Positions 26,162 to 35,570 of a stretch of DNA of 50,448 bases are shown here, piece after piece (position 1 is the first letter of the stretch; the number at the start of each line of letters is the position of its first letter). Location: assembly GCA_016213725.1 (NCBI GenBank), contig JACQZS010000162.1, forward strand, positions 1 through 50,448. Reading direction: 5' to 3'. This DNA comes from Acidobacteriota bacterium. GTDB lineage: Bacteria > Acidobacteriota > Terriglobia > Bryobacterales > Bryobacteraceae. The notes below the pieces were generated by a model. That model did no database searches, had not been told where the DNA came from, and worked only from the letters and a program-made list of their open reading frames with translations. Made by a program: the position numbers and the translations under genes.

Positions 26162-26182
26162 TCTCCCGTCCTGGTCAGGCCC

Positions 26183-26785
26183 ATGCCGGAAGCAGAGATT
26201 CTGGTGGTTGGGCTCGGGAATCCGGGCCCGGAGTACGAAGCTACTCCCCATAATCTCGGTTTTCTGACGGTGGACCGGCTGGCAGCGCGGCACTCGATAC
26301 GGGTGAGCCGGCTGGAATGCCGGGCGCTGGTAGGCGAGGGCCGAGTGGAAGGCCGGCCGGCGATGCTGGCCAAGCCGCAGACGTACATGAATTTGAGCGG
26401 GCAGTCCGTGAAAGGGCTGCTCGACAAATACGGCCTCCAGCCGGCGCAACTGGTGGTTGTCTACGACGAACTCGATTTGCCGTGGACGCAGTTGCGGATC
26501 CGGCCGAAAGGCTCGGCCGCCGGGCACAACGGGATGAAAGACATCATCCGTTGCCTTGGCACCGACGAGTTTGCCCGGCTGAGGCTGGGCATCCACCCCG
26601 GACATCCGGTCCGGGATGGCGCGAAGTTCGTGCTCGCTCCGATCAAGAGCGGGCAGAAGAAGGAGTTGGATGAGCTGCTGGACGCGGCAAGCGCGGCAGT
26701 GGAGTCCATCATCGCTCAGGGCGTCGAAAAGGCCATGGCGGCTTACAACCGCCGCGCCCAGGGCTTAACAAGAGAGGAAGAATGA
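26183..26785 (+). CDS. pth: Peptidyl-tRNA hydrolase
   Basis: A 200-residue enzyme that releases tRNA from stalled peptidyl-tRNA. Motifs include [23 protein letters not shown] (catalytic His region), [26 protein letters not shown] and [18 protein letters not shown]. Normal length. Its last four bases overlap the start of rpsF (ATGA), so the two are coupled. Confidence 0.97.
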   Translation: MPEAEILVVGLGNPGPEYEATPHNLGFLTVDRLAARHSIRVSRLECRALVGEGRVEGRPAMLAKPQTYMNLSGQSVKGLLDKYGLQPAQLVVVYDELDLPWTQLRIRPKGSAAGHNGMKDIIRCLGTDEFARLRLGIHPGHPVRDGAKFVLAPIKSGQKKELDELLDAASAAVESIIAQGVEKAMAAYNRRAQGLTREEE

Positions 26786-27276
26786 GGATCTACGAAGAGC
26801 TGTTCATCGTTCGTCCCGACACGCCGGAAGAAGAGATCGATGCTTACATCGAGCAGGTCAAGGGCGTAGTCACAGCGGGCGGCGGCAAGGTTGACAAAGC
26901 AGACAAGTGGGGCGTGCGGAAGCTCGCCTACCGAGTCGAGAAGCGTTCTGAAGGCTTCTATGTCCTGATCCAGTTCACGGCGAGTCCGGCGACGGTGAAG
27001 GAAGTGGAACGCCGGATGAGAGTCACCGACATGGTGATGAAGTGGATCACGGTGCGCATCGACGAGAAGCTGAAGAAGCTGGAGAAGCGCACGAAGCAGC
27101 GCGAGAAGCGGGCCAAGCGCCGTCCGCCGGTGGAGCGTCCGACGCCCGCGGCAGCGGCTCCGGCGGCTCCGGCCGCGCCGGCTGCTCCCGTCCCGGCCGC
27201 TCCCATGCCTGGCGCTCCGGCGGTTGCCGAAGCCGCGCCCGCGCCTGCAGCGGCCCCCGCCGAAACTCAGGAATAG
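26782..27276 (+). CDS. rpsF: 30S ribosomal protein S6 with an Ala/Pro-rich tail
   Basis: A 164-residue S6, longer than the usual 95-130. The core has [36 protein letters not shown] and a [17 protein letters not shown] helix. The last 65 residues are a charged [16 protein letters not shown] stretch followed by an Ala/Pro tail. E. coli S6 also has a modified tail, but this one has no Glu run and is much longer. It starts within the pth stop and lies 24 bases before rpsR. There is no ssb between S6 and S18, unlike in many bacteria. Confidence 0.95.
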   Translation: MRIYEELFIVRPDTPEEEIDAYIEQVKGVVTAGGGKVDKADKWGVRKLAYRVEKRSEGFYVLIQFTASPATVKEVERRMRVTDMVMKWITVRIDEKLKKLEKRTKQREKRAKRRPPVERPTPAAAAPAAPAAPAAPVPAAPMPGAPAVAEAAPAPAAAPAETQE

Positions 27277-27300
27277 GTATAGGAGGCACCAGAAGACGCC

Positions 27301-27615
27301 ATGGCTGAACAAAAAGGTGGACGCCCCATCGCCGCTTCCCAGAGACCCACGGGCGGCGACAAGACGATTGCGACGGGCAAGCGCCAGTACTTCCGCCGCA
27401 AGAAGGTCGATCGGATCTGCATCGAGAAGATCGACTACATCGATTACAAGGACATCAAGCTGCTTCAGCAGTTCATCACCGAGCGGGGCAAGATTGTACC
27501 GCGCCGCATCTCGGGGCTGAACGCGCAGAACCAGCGCCGCATCACCGAGGCCATCAAGCTGGCCCGCAACATCGCGCTGCTGCCCTTCGCCGGCGGCGTC
27601 GAGAGGGAGAGATAA
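27301..27615 (+). CDS. rpsR: 30S ribosomal protein S18
   Basis: A 104-residue S18 with an N-terminal extension of about 25 residues. The core carries [41 protein letters not shown] and [24 protein letters not shown], all diagnostic. A TATAGGAGG lies about 19 bases before the ATG at 27301. It follows S6 and precedes L9 as in most bacteria. Confidence 0.97.
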   Translation: MAEQKGGRPIAASQRPTGGDKTIATGKRQYFRRKKVDRICIEKIDYIDYKDIKLLQQFITERGKIVPRRISGLNAQNQRRITEAIKLARNIALLPFAGGVERER

Positions 27616-27617
27616 AT

Positions 27618-28073
27618 ATGGAAGTCATTCTTCGCGAAGATGTCGAAAAGCTGGGGAACCGCGGGCAGGTGGTGAAGGTCGCCGCCGGCTACGCGCGGAA
27701 TTTCCTGCTGCCGAAGCGGCTGGCCGTTCCGGCCACCGAGTCGAACAAGAAGATCGTGGAGCAGGAGCGCCAGGCCGCTCTGCGCCGCGAAGCGAAGGAA
27801 GTGGGCGCGGCGCAGGAGTTGGGCAAGATGCTCTCCGCCGTGACGCTCACCACGACCCAGAAGGCCGGCGAAGCGGACGTGCTGTTCGGTTCCGTCACCG
27901 CCAAGGACATCGCGGAACTGCTGGAGAAGCAGGGCTACCAGATCGACCGCAAGAAGATCCATCTGGAAGCTCCGATCAAGTCCCTCGGCGAGCACAAGGT
28001 TGCCGTCAAGCTGCACCGCGAGGTGACGGCCGAGGTAACGCTCGTCGTGAACAAGGAAGAAGAAGCCCAGTAA
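27618..28073 (+). CDS. rplI: 50S ribosomal protein L9
   Basis: A 151-residue L9. The N-terminus MEVILREDVEKLGNRGQVVKVAAGYARNFLLPK is strongly conserved and binds 23S rRNA; the C-terminal domain contains LFGSVTAKDIAELLEKQG and KKIHLEAPIKSLGEH. It starts two bases after the rpsR stop, with GAGAGAG before the ATG, and is the last gene before a terminator. Confidence 0.97.
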   Translation: MEVILREDVEKLGNRGQVVKVAAGYARNFLLPKRLAVPATESNKKIVEQERQAALRREAKEVGAAQELGKMLSAVTLTTTQKAGEADVLFGSVTAKDIAELLEKQGYQIDRKKIHLEAPIKSLGEHKVAVKLHREVTAEVTLVVNKEEEAQ

Positions 28074-28091
28074 ACTGGTTTTCAGAGGGAA

Positions 28092-28117
28092 GGGGGACGC
28101 ACAGAAGTGTGTCCCCC
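28092..28117 (+). terminator. Terminator after rplI
   Basis: An 11-bp stem with one G-T pair (GGGGGACGCAC / GTGTGTCCCCC) and an AGAA loop, followed by TTT, ends the ribosomal operon 19 bases after its stop codon. The T-tract is short. Confidence 0.75.
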
Positions 28118-28131
28118 TTTCGTGTGTCTAT

Positions 28132-29661
28132 ATGCCCATCTTTCCCGACCAATTCTCCTCCACTCCGATCCTGACTCTGCTCGAAGAAGCCGAACAAGGA
28201 CTGATTGGCTTTGACCGCCGGCTGATTCAGGCTCTGCTGGACCGCCGCGAAGAGACGCTGGACGCGCTGGAGGCGATGCTGAAAGACTCCGGCAAGGACC
28301 GCCTGCTGGACTTGACCGAGCAGGCCTTCGACCTGTACCGCGAGTTCCGCTCTCCGCGCGCGCTGCCCTTCTACATCCAGTTGCTGGGCAGCCGGAAGGG
28401 CGACACGATTCCAGACGATTTGATGGAAGCCTTCACCGACATCGGCGCTCCGGCGGTGGAACCCATCCTGGAGCTGCACGGGCAGGTGCCGGCCGACGAC
28501 CGTCCGGACCTGGTATTCCTGCTTTCGACGCTGGGCGTGCACGACGCCCGCATCCAGGCCCTGATTGAAGCCACCATCGCGGCAGACCACTACGAGGGAG
28601 CGCTGTGCGCGGGGCTGTACGGCGATCCGGCGTTGAAGCCGGCGGTGCAGGCGGCCTTGGACGCCGGCGTGAAGAACGCCGAGGAACAGAAGGTGCTGGA
28701 AGAGTGCATCGAGTCACTGGGCGCGCCGCGGGAGCCGCACGAACCGCAGCCGTACGGAATTCTGGAGCAGTATCCGGAGAAGGCGGCGCCGCTGTTCGAC
28801 CAGATGGATCCCGAGCACGTGGTGCGCTTCTTCGAATGCGGGGAGAAGGAGTATCGCGCGCGGGCGGCGATGAGCTTCACCGACGACGACTATCCGGACG
28901 AGATCCGGGACAGGCTGATCGAGCTGGCGCAGAACGACAGCGAGCCGCTGGTGCGCGGCGCGGCGCTGCGGGCGCTGGGCGAGCGCATCCACGAAGAGGC
29001 GATTCGAGATCTGCTGGTGCGGGTGCTGGAGACGAAGAGCGAAGCCGAAGCGGAGCGCGAAGAGTGGCTGGGGGCGCTGATCGGGCTGGCCGGCGCAACG
29101 GCCGAGCCGGAGGTGCACGACGCGCTGCTGGCGGCGTACAACCGCGAGGAGTGCCGGGCGGCCGCGCTGCAGACGATGTGGCGTTCGCTGGATCCGCGCT
29201 ACCGCAAGTACTTCGGGCCGAACCTGAAGAGCGAGGAGTTCGACATCCGGCGGCAGGCGATTCAGGGCGTGGGGGCGTATCCGCTGCCGGACCTGGCGTT
29301 TGAGCTGATCCCTCTGCTGCAGGACGAGGAGGTGCGCGACGAGGCGCTGTTTTCGTATGCGCTGGCGGTGCGGCACAACACGACGCCGAAGAGCGTGAAC
29401 CGGTTGTTCGACATGATCGACGAGAAGGCCGGCGGGCTTTCCGACGACGAAGAAGAGACGGTAGCGGTGGCGCTGGACCGGCGGCTGGAACGGGAGGGCT
29501 TTGAGCCCGTGTTTTTCCCGGCGGAAGAGCACGACCACGAGCAGGAGGCGCAGCCCGCGCCGGAGCCCGTCGAGCAGGCGCGGACCGAGAAGATCGGCCG
29601 CAACGACGCCTGCCCCTGCGGGAGCGGCAAGAAGTACAAGAAGTGCTGCGGGGCGAACTAA
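28132..29661 (+). CDS. HEAT-like repeat protein with C-terminal SEC-C zinc motif
   Basis: A 509-residue cytosolic protein of helical repeats (for example LIELAQNDSEPLVRGAALRALGE), probably a HEAT-like solenoid used for protein binding. The C-terminus NDACPCGSGKKYKKCCG is a SEC-C motif, the zinc-binding element also found at the end of SecA where it binds SecB and ribosomes. An acidic Glu/Pro linker precedes it. The ATG at 28132 lies just after the L9 terminator and has no strong ribosome binding site. Role is unknown; ribosome or chaperone association is a reasonable inference from the motif. Confidence 0.85.
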   Translation: MPIFPDQFSSTPILTLLEEAEQGLIGFDRRLIQALLDRREETLDALEAMLKDSGKDRLLDLTEQAFDLYREFRSPRALPFYIQLLGSRKGDTIPDDLMEAFTDIGAPAVEPILELHGQVPADDRPDLVFLLSTLGVHDARIQALIEATIAADHYEGALCAGLYGDPALKPAVQAALDAGVKNAEEQKVLEECIESLGAPREPHEPQPYGILEQYPEKAAPLFDQMDPEHVVRFFECGEKEYRARAAMSFTDDDYPDEIRDRLIELAQNDSEPLVRGAALRALGERIHEEAIRDLLVRVLETKSEAEAEREEWLGALIGLAGATAEPEVHDALLAAYNREECRAAALQTMWRSLDPRYRKYFGPNLKSEEFDIRRQAIQGVGAYPLPDLAFELIPLLQDEEVRDEALFSYALAVRHNTTPKSVNRLFDMIDEKAGGLSDDEEETVAVALDRRLEREGFEPVFFPAEEHDHEQEAQPAPEPVEQARTEKIGRNDACPCGSGKKYKKCCGAN

Positions 29662-29745
29662 GCGTTCGCGATCAGCGAAACCGCCGCACTGCGGATTCGT
29701 CAGGCGAGGGCGGAAGCAGGGCCTGAGACCGGGTGACGGTGTGAG

Positions 29746-32700
29746 CTAGAAATAGAGTTTCCCGACGAAATAGATTTCGCGCGGGAAGCCGGTGGAAGCC
29801 GAGATCGATCCGAACAGGGTGGATGTTGGGCCGGTGGTGGGCGCCGGCAGGTGCGTGTGCTGCGTGGCGTTGAGCCACTCGCTGCGCAACTGGAAGCGCA
29901 CGCGTTCGGTGATCTGGAAATTCTTGGTTGCCGAGATATTCCAGAGATTGAGCCCTTTGGCCCGCAGTCCGGTGAGGCGGGAGGGGAAGGCGCGAATGTT
30001 GCTGGCGAGCTGCTTGGCGGAGTCCTTCTCGAAGCCGGCGTCGGTGTTGAACCAGCGCGCCACGCTACGATCTGAAATCGGCAAGACGAGATCTGCGAGG
30101 CTGCCGCGCAGGATGATATTGCCGAAGCCGATGGGCGGGCCGCTCTGGGCCTGATAGGTCCCCTGTACCTGCCATCCGGCCACCAGGTACCGCATGAAGC
30201 CCTTCGCGTTCGGAGCGAACTTCTTCCCGGGGCCGAAGGGAAGTTCGTAGATGGCGGTGGTCTGGAAGACCTGGGGACGATCCGCGGCGGCAATCACCTT
30301 CTGCGTCATGGGATCGGTGTCGTTGAGGAAATTATTGGCTTCCATCAGCTTGGACCAGGTGTAGTTGCCCTGGATGGTGAAGCCGCCGGCGAAGCGCCGT
30401 TCCACCCGGGTTTGCAGGGAGTGATACCAGGTGTAACCGATGGGCTCATCGACGCTGATGCCGGTAAACTGCGGCATTGGCCGCAGCAGCTGCGAGCGAG
30501 CGACGTTGGTGCCGGAGAGGCTGGTGCCCGGCAGGAGCGGATAGAACGGGTTGCGGACCTGGGTGGAGAGGTAGTCGATGGTTTTCTGGTCGCGCTCGGG
30601 CAGCGTGCTCAGATACTGGCGCGGCACGGGGTCGTACTGCCGGCCCAGCGGGAGGCGGGTAGCGCGGCTGCCCACATAACTTGCCTCCATGAGGGTTGAC
30701 TTGGCCAGCGTCCGCTGAATCGAGAAACTCCAGCGCTGCATGTAGCCGTAAGGCAGGCGGGTGGGGAAGGGCGAAAGCCCAGCGCCGAGCTGCGTGGCAT
30801 AGCCGCCGGCCGAGCCGAGGGGCTGCAGGTAGCCGTTGGGGAAGGGGTTGGCGAGCGAGGCGACGAACGTCAAGCCGTTGTCGAGACTTGGATTGAGGCT
30901 GGTGGAGCGGCCGAAGCCAGCCTGGCGCACGGAGGCGACGTCGGCACCCTGCGGCAGGAAAAAGATGCCGTACCCGGCGCGCAGCACGGTGCGGGCGTCG
31001 AGGGTATATGCCGCGCCGATACGAGGGGCGAAGTTGTGCTTGTTGGAGGGCCACAGACCTCGCGGCTGACCGTTGACTCCGACGAAGAGAACTCCTCCCT
31101 TGGCGCTGAACTGCGACGGAGGAATGTCCGGAATCGGATTGGCGGCGTAGGCCAGTTTCGCCGCCGGCTCGATGGGGCTGGATACGGCGAAATCGAAGGA
31201 CCCGATCGACCGGTTGTAGCGCTCTGTGGTGGGCGACTCGTACTCGTAGCGGAGCCCCAGGTTGAGCGTGAGTTTCGGGGTGACGCGCCAGTCGTCCTGG
31301 ATGGAGAAGCCGAGGTACCACGACTGCTCGGCGGAGGAGGGGTTGACGGTCCCGCTGCCACCGGTGGGCAGACCGAGGAGGAACGATGCGAGCCCCTGCC
31401 CCACCGGCGCTGCCGCGCTGTTGTCCAGCGGGCCGCGCGTCCAAGTGGATCCGAAGGTCATGGCCGGGGTGACGCCGGAATAGGTGTAGTAGTTTTCGCG
31501 GAAGAGCCGAAAATCAGCGCCGGCGCGCAAGGTGTGGCCTCCCTTCATCCACATCGCTTCGCTTCCGCCGGTGTGATAGTTAGTGGCGGTGAAGCCGAAG
31601 ACGTCGCCGCCGAGCGGCGTCATGGAGTCCACCGACAGGGCGGGGAAAACGCTGTATTCGGGCGGCACCAGCTTGACGAGATTCTGCGAAAAGCCCAGGC
31701 TTGCGAGGTCGATGCCCTGGGTGAGCGGGGTGTCGCTGACGGTCTGACGGTTGAAGTTGTAGCGGGTGTTGATGACCATGTGCGGATTGACGGTGAAGAC
31801 ATGGTCCACGCCCATGGAGCGGTTGACCCGCGAGTTATCCTCGCCATTAGCGCCGGTTGGCAGATTGATGCCGGAGGTAAATTTCCCCCAAGTGTAGTTG
31901 AATTTTCCTGAAAGGCGCTGGCGGTCGTTGAGGACGTGGTCAATGCGGCCGGTATTGCTGGCCAGCCGGTTGCGGGAGCGCTGCGGATAGAAGTAGTTGT
32001 TGAGGCCGTCGGCGGTACCGGCCAAGGTGGGTTCGGGCCAATAGGGGAGCAGTTTCTGCGCCGTCGGATCGAGACGGCTGGAAGGAATAATGTTTCCGGG
32101 GAACGGCTGGCGCGAAAAGCGGCCTGCCGGGGCGGGCTGAATGGTGGCGGGGTCGTAGATCTGGTAGCGCGAGCTGATCGCCAACAGCGCCGAAAAATCG
32201 CCGCGCCGTTCGGCCATGGTAGGCAAAGTGCGAAAACGGTCGCCCTGCTCGACCGACGGCCGGATCATGCCCTCGAAGGCGTACTGGAAAAACGTCCGGT
32301 TGCGCCCGTTGTAGAGCTTCGGGATGCTAATGGGGCCGCCGATGGAACCGCCGGGGCGGTTGATGATGAAGAGCGGATTCACCTGCCGCTCTTTGTCGTG
32401 GGTGACCGGGCCGGTAGCCGGGTTGTAGAGTTGCTGCCGCTGGAACAGATCGATTCCGCGCAAAACGTTGTCGCAGTGGTAGAAGTACAGCGTGCCGTGG
32501 TACTGGTTGGTGCCGGAGCGTAAGGAAACATTGATCGACGATCCGGATGAGCGGCCATCCGCGGCGCTGTAGGAGGCCGTGGTGAGCTTGAACTCGTCCA
32601 CCATGTCCTCGGGCGGGAGGAAGCCGGGCCAGCGCCCCGTCATGACGCTGGTGCCGTCCACGTTGTATTCAGTCGAATTATTGGGCGCGCCATCGACGAC

Positions 32701-33237
32701 GTAAGAGTTGATGGCGCCCACGGCGCCCAGCAGAGAGGGGTGGTTGGGCGCACCGGTGTAGATTGCGCCGGCGGTGAAGCGCACGAGTGTCATGGCGTTG
32801 CCGCCGCTGAGCGGCAGATCGACGATCCGCTTGTGATCGGCCACCTGTCCGAGCGAGGCGCTGCTGCTTTCCACCAGCGGGACTTCGCTGGTCACCGTCA
32901 CCGATTCCGTGGTCTGTCCGAGCTCGAGCTGGACATCGACGGTTAGCTTGTCTCCGACGCGCGCCTCGATCCCATCGCGCACGTGCTTCTTGAACCCGGT
33001 GCTCTCGGCGGTCAAGCTGTAAATGCCGGGCGGAAGGTAGGGAATCTCGTACAAGCCGGCTGCATTACTGACGCCGGTGTTGCGGACACCGGTCGCGCTG
33101 TTCGTCACCTCCAGTCGCGCGCCTGCCACGGTGGATCCGCTCGGGTCGGTGACGCGCCCGAGGATTGTTGCGCGAACATCCTGAGCGTGGGAGGCGGCGC
33201 TCAAAAAGCAGACGAGAAATGCGGCTCGAACGAACAT
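29746..33237 (-). CDS. TonB-dependent-receptor-like (Oar-type) outer-membrane protein
   Basis: A 1163-residue exported protein. FVRAAFLVCFLSAASHAQ is the signal peptide, followed by a carboxypeptidase-regulatory-like beta-sandwich (ATILGRVTDPSGSTVAGARLEVTNSATG), a plug-like region (VDGAPNNSTEYNVDGTS, KLTTASYSAADGRSSGSSINVSLRSG) and a long beta-barrel. It ends in FVGKLYF, the C-terminal aromatic typical of outer-membrane barrels. Such proteins are abundant in Acidobacteria and are thought to handle large glycan or protein substrates. The ATG at 33237 was chosen for the signal peptide and for GAGGAG seven bases before; the open frame begins at 33387. It has no neighbouring SusD-like partner. 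In the 340-base gap to the divergent PHP gene I saw no RNA or strong promoter, only a TTGACA-like box on the minus strand (revcomp of about 33345-33355) without a matching -10. Confidence 0.93.
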   Translation of the reverse strand: MFVRAAFLVCFLSAASHAQDVRATILGRVTDPSGSTVAGARLEVTNSATGVRNTGVSNAAGLYEIPYLPPGIYSLTAESTGFKKHVRDGIEARVGDKLTVDVQLELGQTTESVTVTSEVPLVESSSASLGQVADHKRIVDLPLSGGNAMTLVRFTAGAIYTGAPNHPSLLGAVGAINSYVVDGAPNNSTEYNVDGTSVMTGRWPGFLPPEDMVDEFKLTTASYSAADGRSSGSSINVSLRSGTNQYHGTLYFYHCDNVLRGIDLFQRQQLYNPATGPVTHDKERQVNPLFIINRPGGSIGGPISIPKLYNGRNRTFFQYAFEGMIRPSVEQGDRFRTLPTMAERRGDFSALLAISSRYQIYDPATIQPAPAGRFSRQPFPGNIIPSSRLDPTAQKLLPYWPEPTLAGTADGLNNYFYPQRSRNRLASNTGRIDHVLNDRQRLSGKFNYTWGKFTSGINLPTGANGEDNSRVNRSMGVDHVFTVNPHMVINTRYNFNRQTVSDTPLTQGIDLASLGFSQNLVKLVPPEYSVFPALSVDSMTPLGGDVFGFTATNYHTGGSEAMWMKGGHTLRAGADFRLFRENYYTYSGVTPAMTFGSTWTRGPLDNSAAAPVGQGLASFLLGLPTGGSGTVNPSSAEQSWYLGFSIQDDWRVTPKLTLNLGLRYEYESPTTERYNRSIGSFDFAVSSPIEPAAKLAYAANPIPDIPPSQFSAKGGVLFVGVNGQPRGLWPSNKHNFAPRIGAAYTLDARTVLRAGYGIFFLPQGADVASVRQAGFGRSTSLNPSLDNGLTFVASLANPFPNGYLQPLGSAGGYATQLGAGLSPFPTRLPYGYMQRWSFSIQRTLAKSTLMEASYVGSRATRLPLGRQYDPVPRQYLSTLPERDQKTIDYLSTQVRNPFYPLLPGTSLSGTNVARSQLLRPMPQFTGISVDEPIGYTWYHSLQTRVERRFAGGFTIQGNYTWSKLMEANNFLNDTDPMTQKVIAAADRPQVFQTTAIYELPFGPGKKFAPNAKGFMRYLVAGWQVQGTYQAQSGPPIGFGNIILRGSLADLVLPISDRSVARWFNTDAGFEKDSAKQLASNIRAFPSRLTGLRAKGLNLWNISATKNFQITERVRFQLRSEWLNATQHTHLPAPTTGPTSTLFGSISASTGFPREIYFVGKLYF

Positions 33238-33577
33238 AAAAACTCCTCTAGCAGACGTGGTCGGGATGCGGGGATTAGACAAGCTAACAGAGAGAGTCCC
33301 GAAATGCGCGCGCGGGATGCCTGGGTCTTCACGGGGGATTCTCATTGTCAAAAGTGGAATCGCACTCAGTATATTGCAAATCGACACCTTTTCGCCGATC
33401 GAGCGGCATGTTTTTCTGTAACCGCTTTCCGCCGTAAGAGCGCGGCGGCCGGCGGCGCTCTGTGGATGCGAGCGAGTAAGCCGCCAGCCTGAGAAAACAA
33501 GTTCAATTCGTTTTGTTTGACGGCTTTCTCATGCGAGTCACATCATCCTGTCATGGTCGCACGGCAAGCTGGGAGCG

Positions 33578-34705
33578 ATGATTCAGACGACGATTCACCT
33601 GGAACCGCCGAAAGCCGGGGCGTGGCGCACCGGCGTATCGCTGCACAGCCACACTTCCCATTCGCGGGAGAGTTTCGAATTCATTCCCAGAGTGCTGGCG
33701 GGCGTGCCGGCCGGGGCGACGGCAATGGCCCGTTACGAGGCGCACTACCGCCGGACTAGAGGGCGGGAGCTGAGCGAGCTGGAGGCGTGGTGGACTCCGC
33801 CGCTGGGCCCGCGAGAGGCGCTGGCGGTGGAGCGGGAGCAGATTGAAGCGCTGGGGCTGATGGCGCTGGTTTCGATCACGGATCACGACAACATTGAGGC
33901 GCCGCTGCTGCTGCGGGTGCTGAGCGAGGGGCGCGAGGTGCCCATCAGCGTGGAGTGGAGCGTGCCATTCCGCGGCACGGTGTTCCACCTCGGCGTCCAC
34001 AACATGGGCCCGCGGCGCGCGAGGGTGAAGATGGCGGCATTGGAGCGTTTCACGGCGGAAGGGGCGGAGCCGGAGCTGAGCGGACTGCTGGACTGGCTGG
34101 CGGAAGACGAGCAGACGCTGATCGTGTTCAATCATCCGTACTGGGATGAGAAGGGCATGGGCCGCCAATATCACGAATCGATGGCGGGGGAGTTTCTGTC
34201 TGCTTACAGGCCCTGGTTGCACGCGCTGGAGTTGAACGGCCTGCGGCCCTGGGGGGAGAACCTGCGTGTGCTGGAGATGGCCGAGGCCGCCGGGCTGCCG
34301 GCGGTTTCGGGCGGCGACCGCCACGGCTGCGAGCCCAACGCGCTGCTGAACCTGACGATGGTGCGCACGTTCGCGGAGTTTGTGGAAGTGATCCGCCACG
34401 ACCGGCGGAGCGACATCGTGGTGATGCCGCAGTACCGCGAGCCGATGGCCGGGCGCGTGCTGACGGCGGTGGCCGACGTGATGAGGGACAACGACCGGCA
34501 CACGCATGGCTGGGCGAGATGGAGCGACCGCGTGTTCTACCGAGACGCAGAGGGCGCGGCGGTGCCGCTGAGCGCCGCGTTCGAGGGGGGCAGCGAACCG
34601 CTGGCGGTGCGGTTGCTGCTGGCGGCGGCGCGGGCGCTGGATCATGGAGGCGTGCAGGCGGCGGTCAGGCAACTGCTGCAGCCGGCGCGGGAGCTGCCGC
34701 TATAG
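33578..34705 (+). CDS. PHP-domain metal-dependent phosphoesterase-like protein
   Basis: A 375-residue protein of the PHP superfamily (polymerase and histidinol phosphatase fold). Metal-binding blocks in order: SLHSHTSHS (H23/H25), VSITDHDN, VEW (Glu), IVFNHPYWDE and SGGDRHG. No signal peptide. Compared with polymerase-associated or YciV-type PHP proteins it has a longer middle insert (residues about 40-80). Substrate unknown; nucleotide or sugar phosphate phosphatase is inferred. It starts with ATG at 33578, 340 bases from the divergent receptor gene. Confidence 0.85.
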   Translation: MIQTTIHLEPPKAGAWRTGVSLHSHTSHSRESFEFIPRVLAGVPAGATAMARYEAHYRRTRGRELSELEAWWTPPLGPREALAVEREQIEALGLMALVSITDHDNIEAPLLLRVLSEGREVPISVEWSVPFRGTVFHLGVHNMGPRRARVKMAALERFTAEGAEPELSGLLDWLAEDEQTLIVFNHPYWDEKGMGRQYHESMAGEFLSAYRPWLHALELNGLRPWGENLRVLEMAEAAGLPAVSGGDRHGCEPNALLNLTMVRTFAEFVEVIRHDRRSDIVVMPQYREPMAGRVLTAVADVMRDNDRHTHGWARWSDRVFYRDAEGAAVPLSAAFEGGSEPLAVRLLLAAARALDHGGVQAAVRQLLQPARELPL

Positions 34706-34729
34706 AGGGTTGACGAGTACGGCGATAGA

Positions 34730-35560
34730 ATGAAAAGCGGGATGCGTACCGCGATTCTTCTGCTTACCGCCTTCCTGTGCCAGGCGCAGGACAAGGGGCC
34801 CGAGGCCGCCAAGCGCGTGATCGCCGATGCCGTGAAGGCGTTGGGCGGCGACGCCTTTCTCAACATGAAGGACCGTGTGGAGGAAGGGCGCTCGTACAGC
34901 TTTTACAACGAGAAGCTGAGCGGCATGAGCCGGGCTAAGTTCTACATCCGCTATCTGACGCGGCCGGAGCCGATGCAGCCGGATTTCTACGGCATCCGCG
35001 AGCGGCGGGCGTTTGGGAAGAAGGAAGACGTCTACATCGTCTACAACGAGACGGGCGGGTTTGAGATTACCTACCGGGGAGCGAAGCCGCTGCCGCCGGA
35101 GACGGTATCGCAGTACAAGGAATCGCTGATGCACAACGTGCTGTACACGTTGCGGATGCGGCTGGGCGAGCCGGGGTTGACGTTCGATTGGGCCGGGACG
35201 GACGTGAACGAAAACATGCCGTGCAACGTGGTGGATATCGTGGACGGATCGAATCGCGTGACGAAGGTGTGGTTCCACCAGTCGACGAAGCTGCCGGTGA
35301 AGCAGATGTGGGAGCACCGCGATCCGAAGACGAGGTACCGGCAGGAGGAGATCACCATCTTCGACAAGTACCGCGACATCGGCGGCGGGGTGATGTGGCC
35401 GTACGTGGTGCGGCGCGAGCGCAACGGGGAGCGCAACTACGAGATGTACGCCGATTCGGTGACGGTGAACCAGGGGCTTGGCGATGAACTGTTCACGATC
35501 CAGGGCGACATTCTGGTGCGCGAGGAGAAGAGCAGCAACGTGAAGCCGGGGCGGAAGTAG
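34730..35560 (+). CDS. Secreted hypothetical protein (outer-membrane lipoprotein-sorting-like)
   Basis: A 276-residue protein with a Sec signal (RTAILLLTAFLCQAQ) and a mostly beta-strand body. The architecture (VIADAVKALGGDAFLNMKD, then long Tyr-rich strands and YRQEEITIFDKYRDIGGGVMWP) resembles acidobacterial proteins annotated as LolA-like or as outer-membrane lipoprotein sorting, but I cannot identify it firmly. No lipobox cysteine is present. Start is ATG 34730 or 34742. It follows the PHP gene after 24 bases and precedes rsmI by 10 bases, so the three are likely co-transcribed. Confidence 0.65.
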   Translation: MKSGMRTAILLLTAFLCQAQDKGPEAAKRVIADAVKALGGDAFLNMKDRVEEGRSYSFYNEKLSGMSRAKFYIRYLTRPEPMQPDFYGIRERRAFGKKEDVYIVYNETGGFEITYRGAKPLPPETVSQYKESLMHNVLYTLRMRLGEPGLTFDWAGTDVNENMPCNVVDIVDGSNRVTKVWFHQSTKLPVKQMWEHRDPKTRYRQEEITIFDKYRDIGGGVMWPYVVRRERNGERNYEMYADSVTVNQGLGDELFTIQGDILVREEKSSNVKPGRK

Positions 35561-35570
35561 GGAGAGACAG

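Noticed and set aside
27276..27301. Possible frameshifted or missing ssb between rpsF and rpsR
   Set aside because: The gap is only 24 bases with a clear ribosome binding site for rpsR, so there is no remnant gene.
29662..29745. TTCGC-GATCA-GCGAA hairpin between the SEC-C and receptor genes
   Set aside because: A 5-bp stem without T-tract is too weak to call a terminator.
33238..33577. Possible small RNA or promoter pair in the 340-base gap between the receptor and PHP genes
   Set aside because: A TTGACA-like box was seen but no well-spaced -10, and no stable hairpin with T-tract; too weak to annotate.
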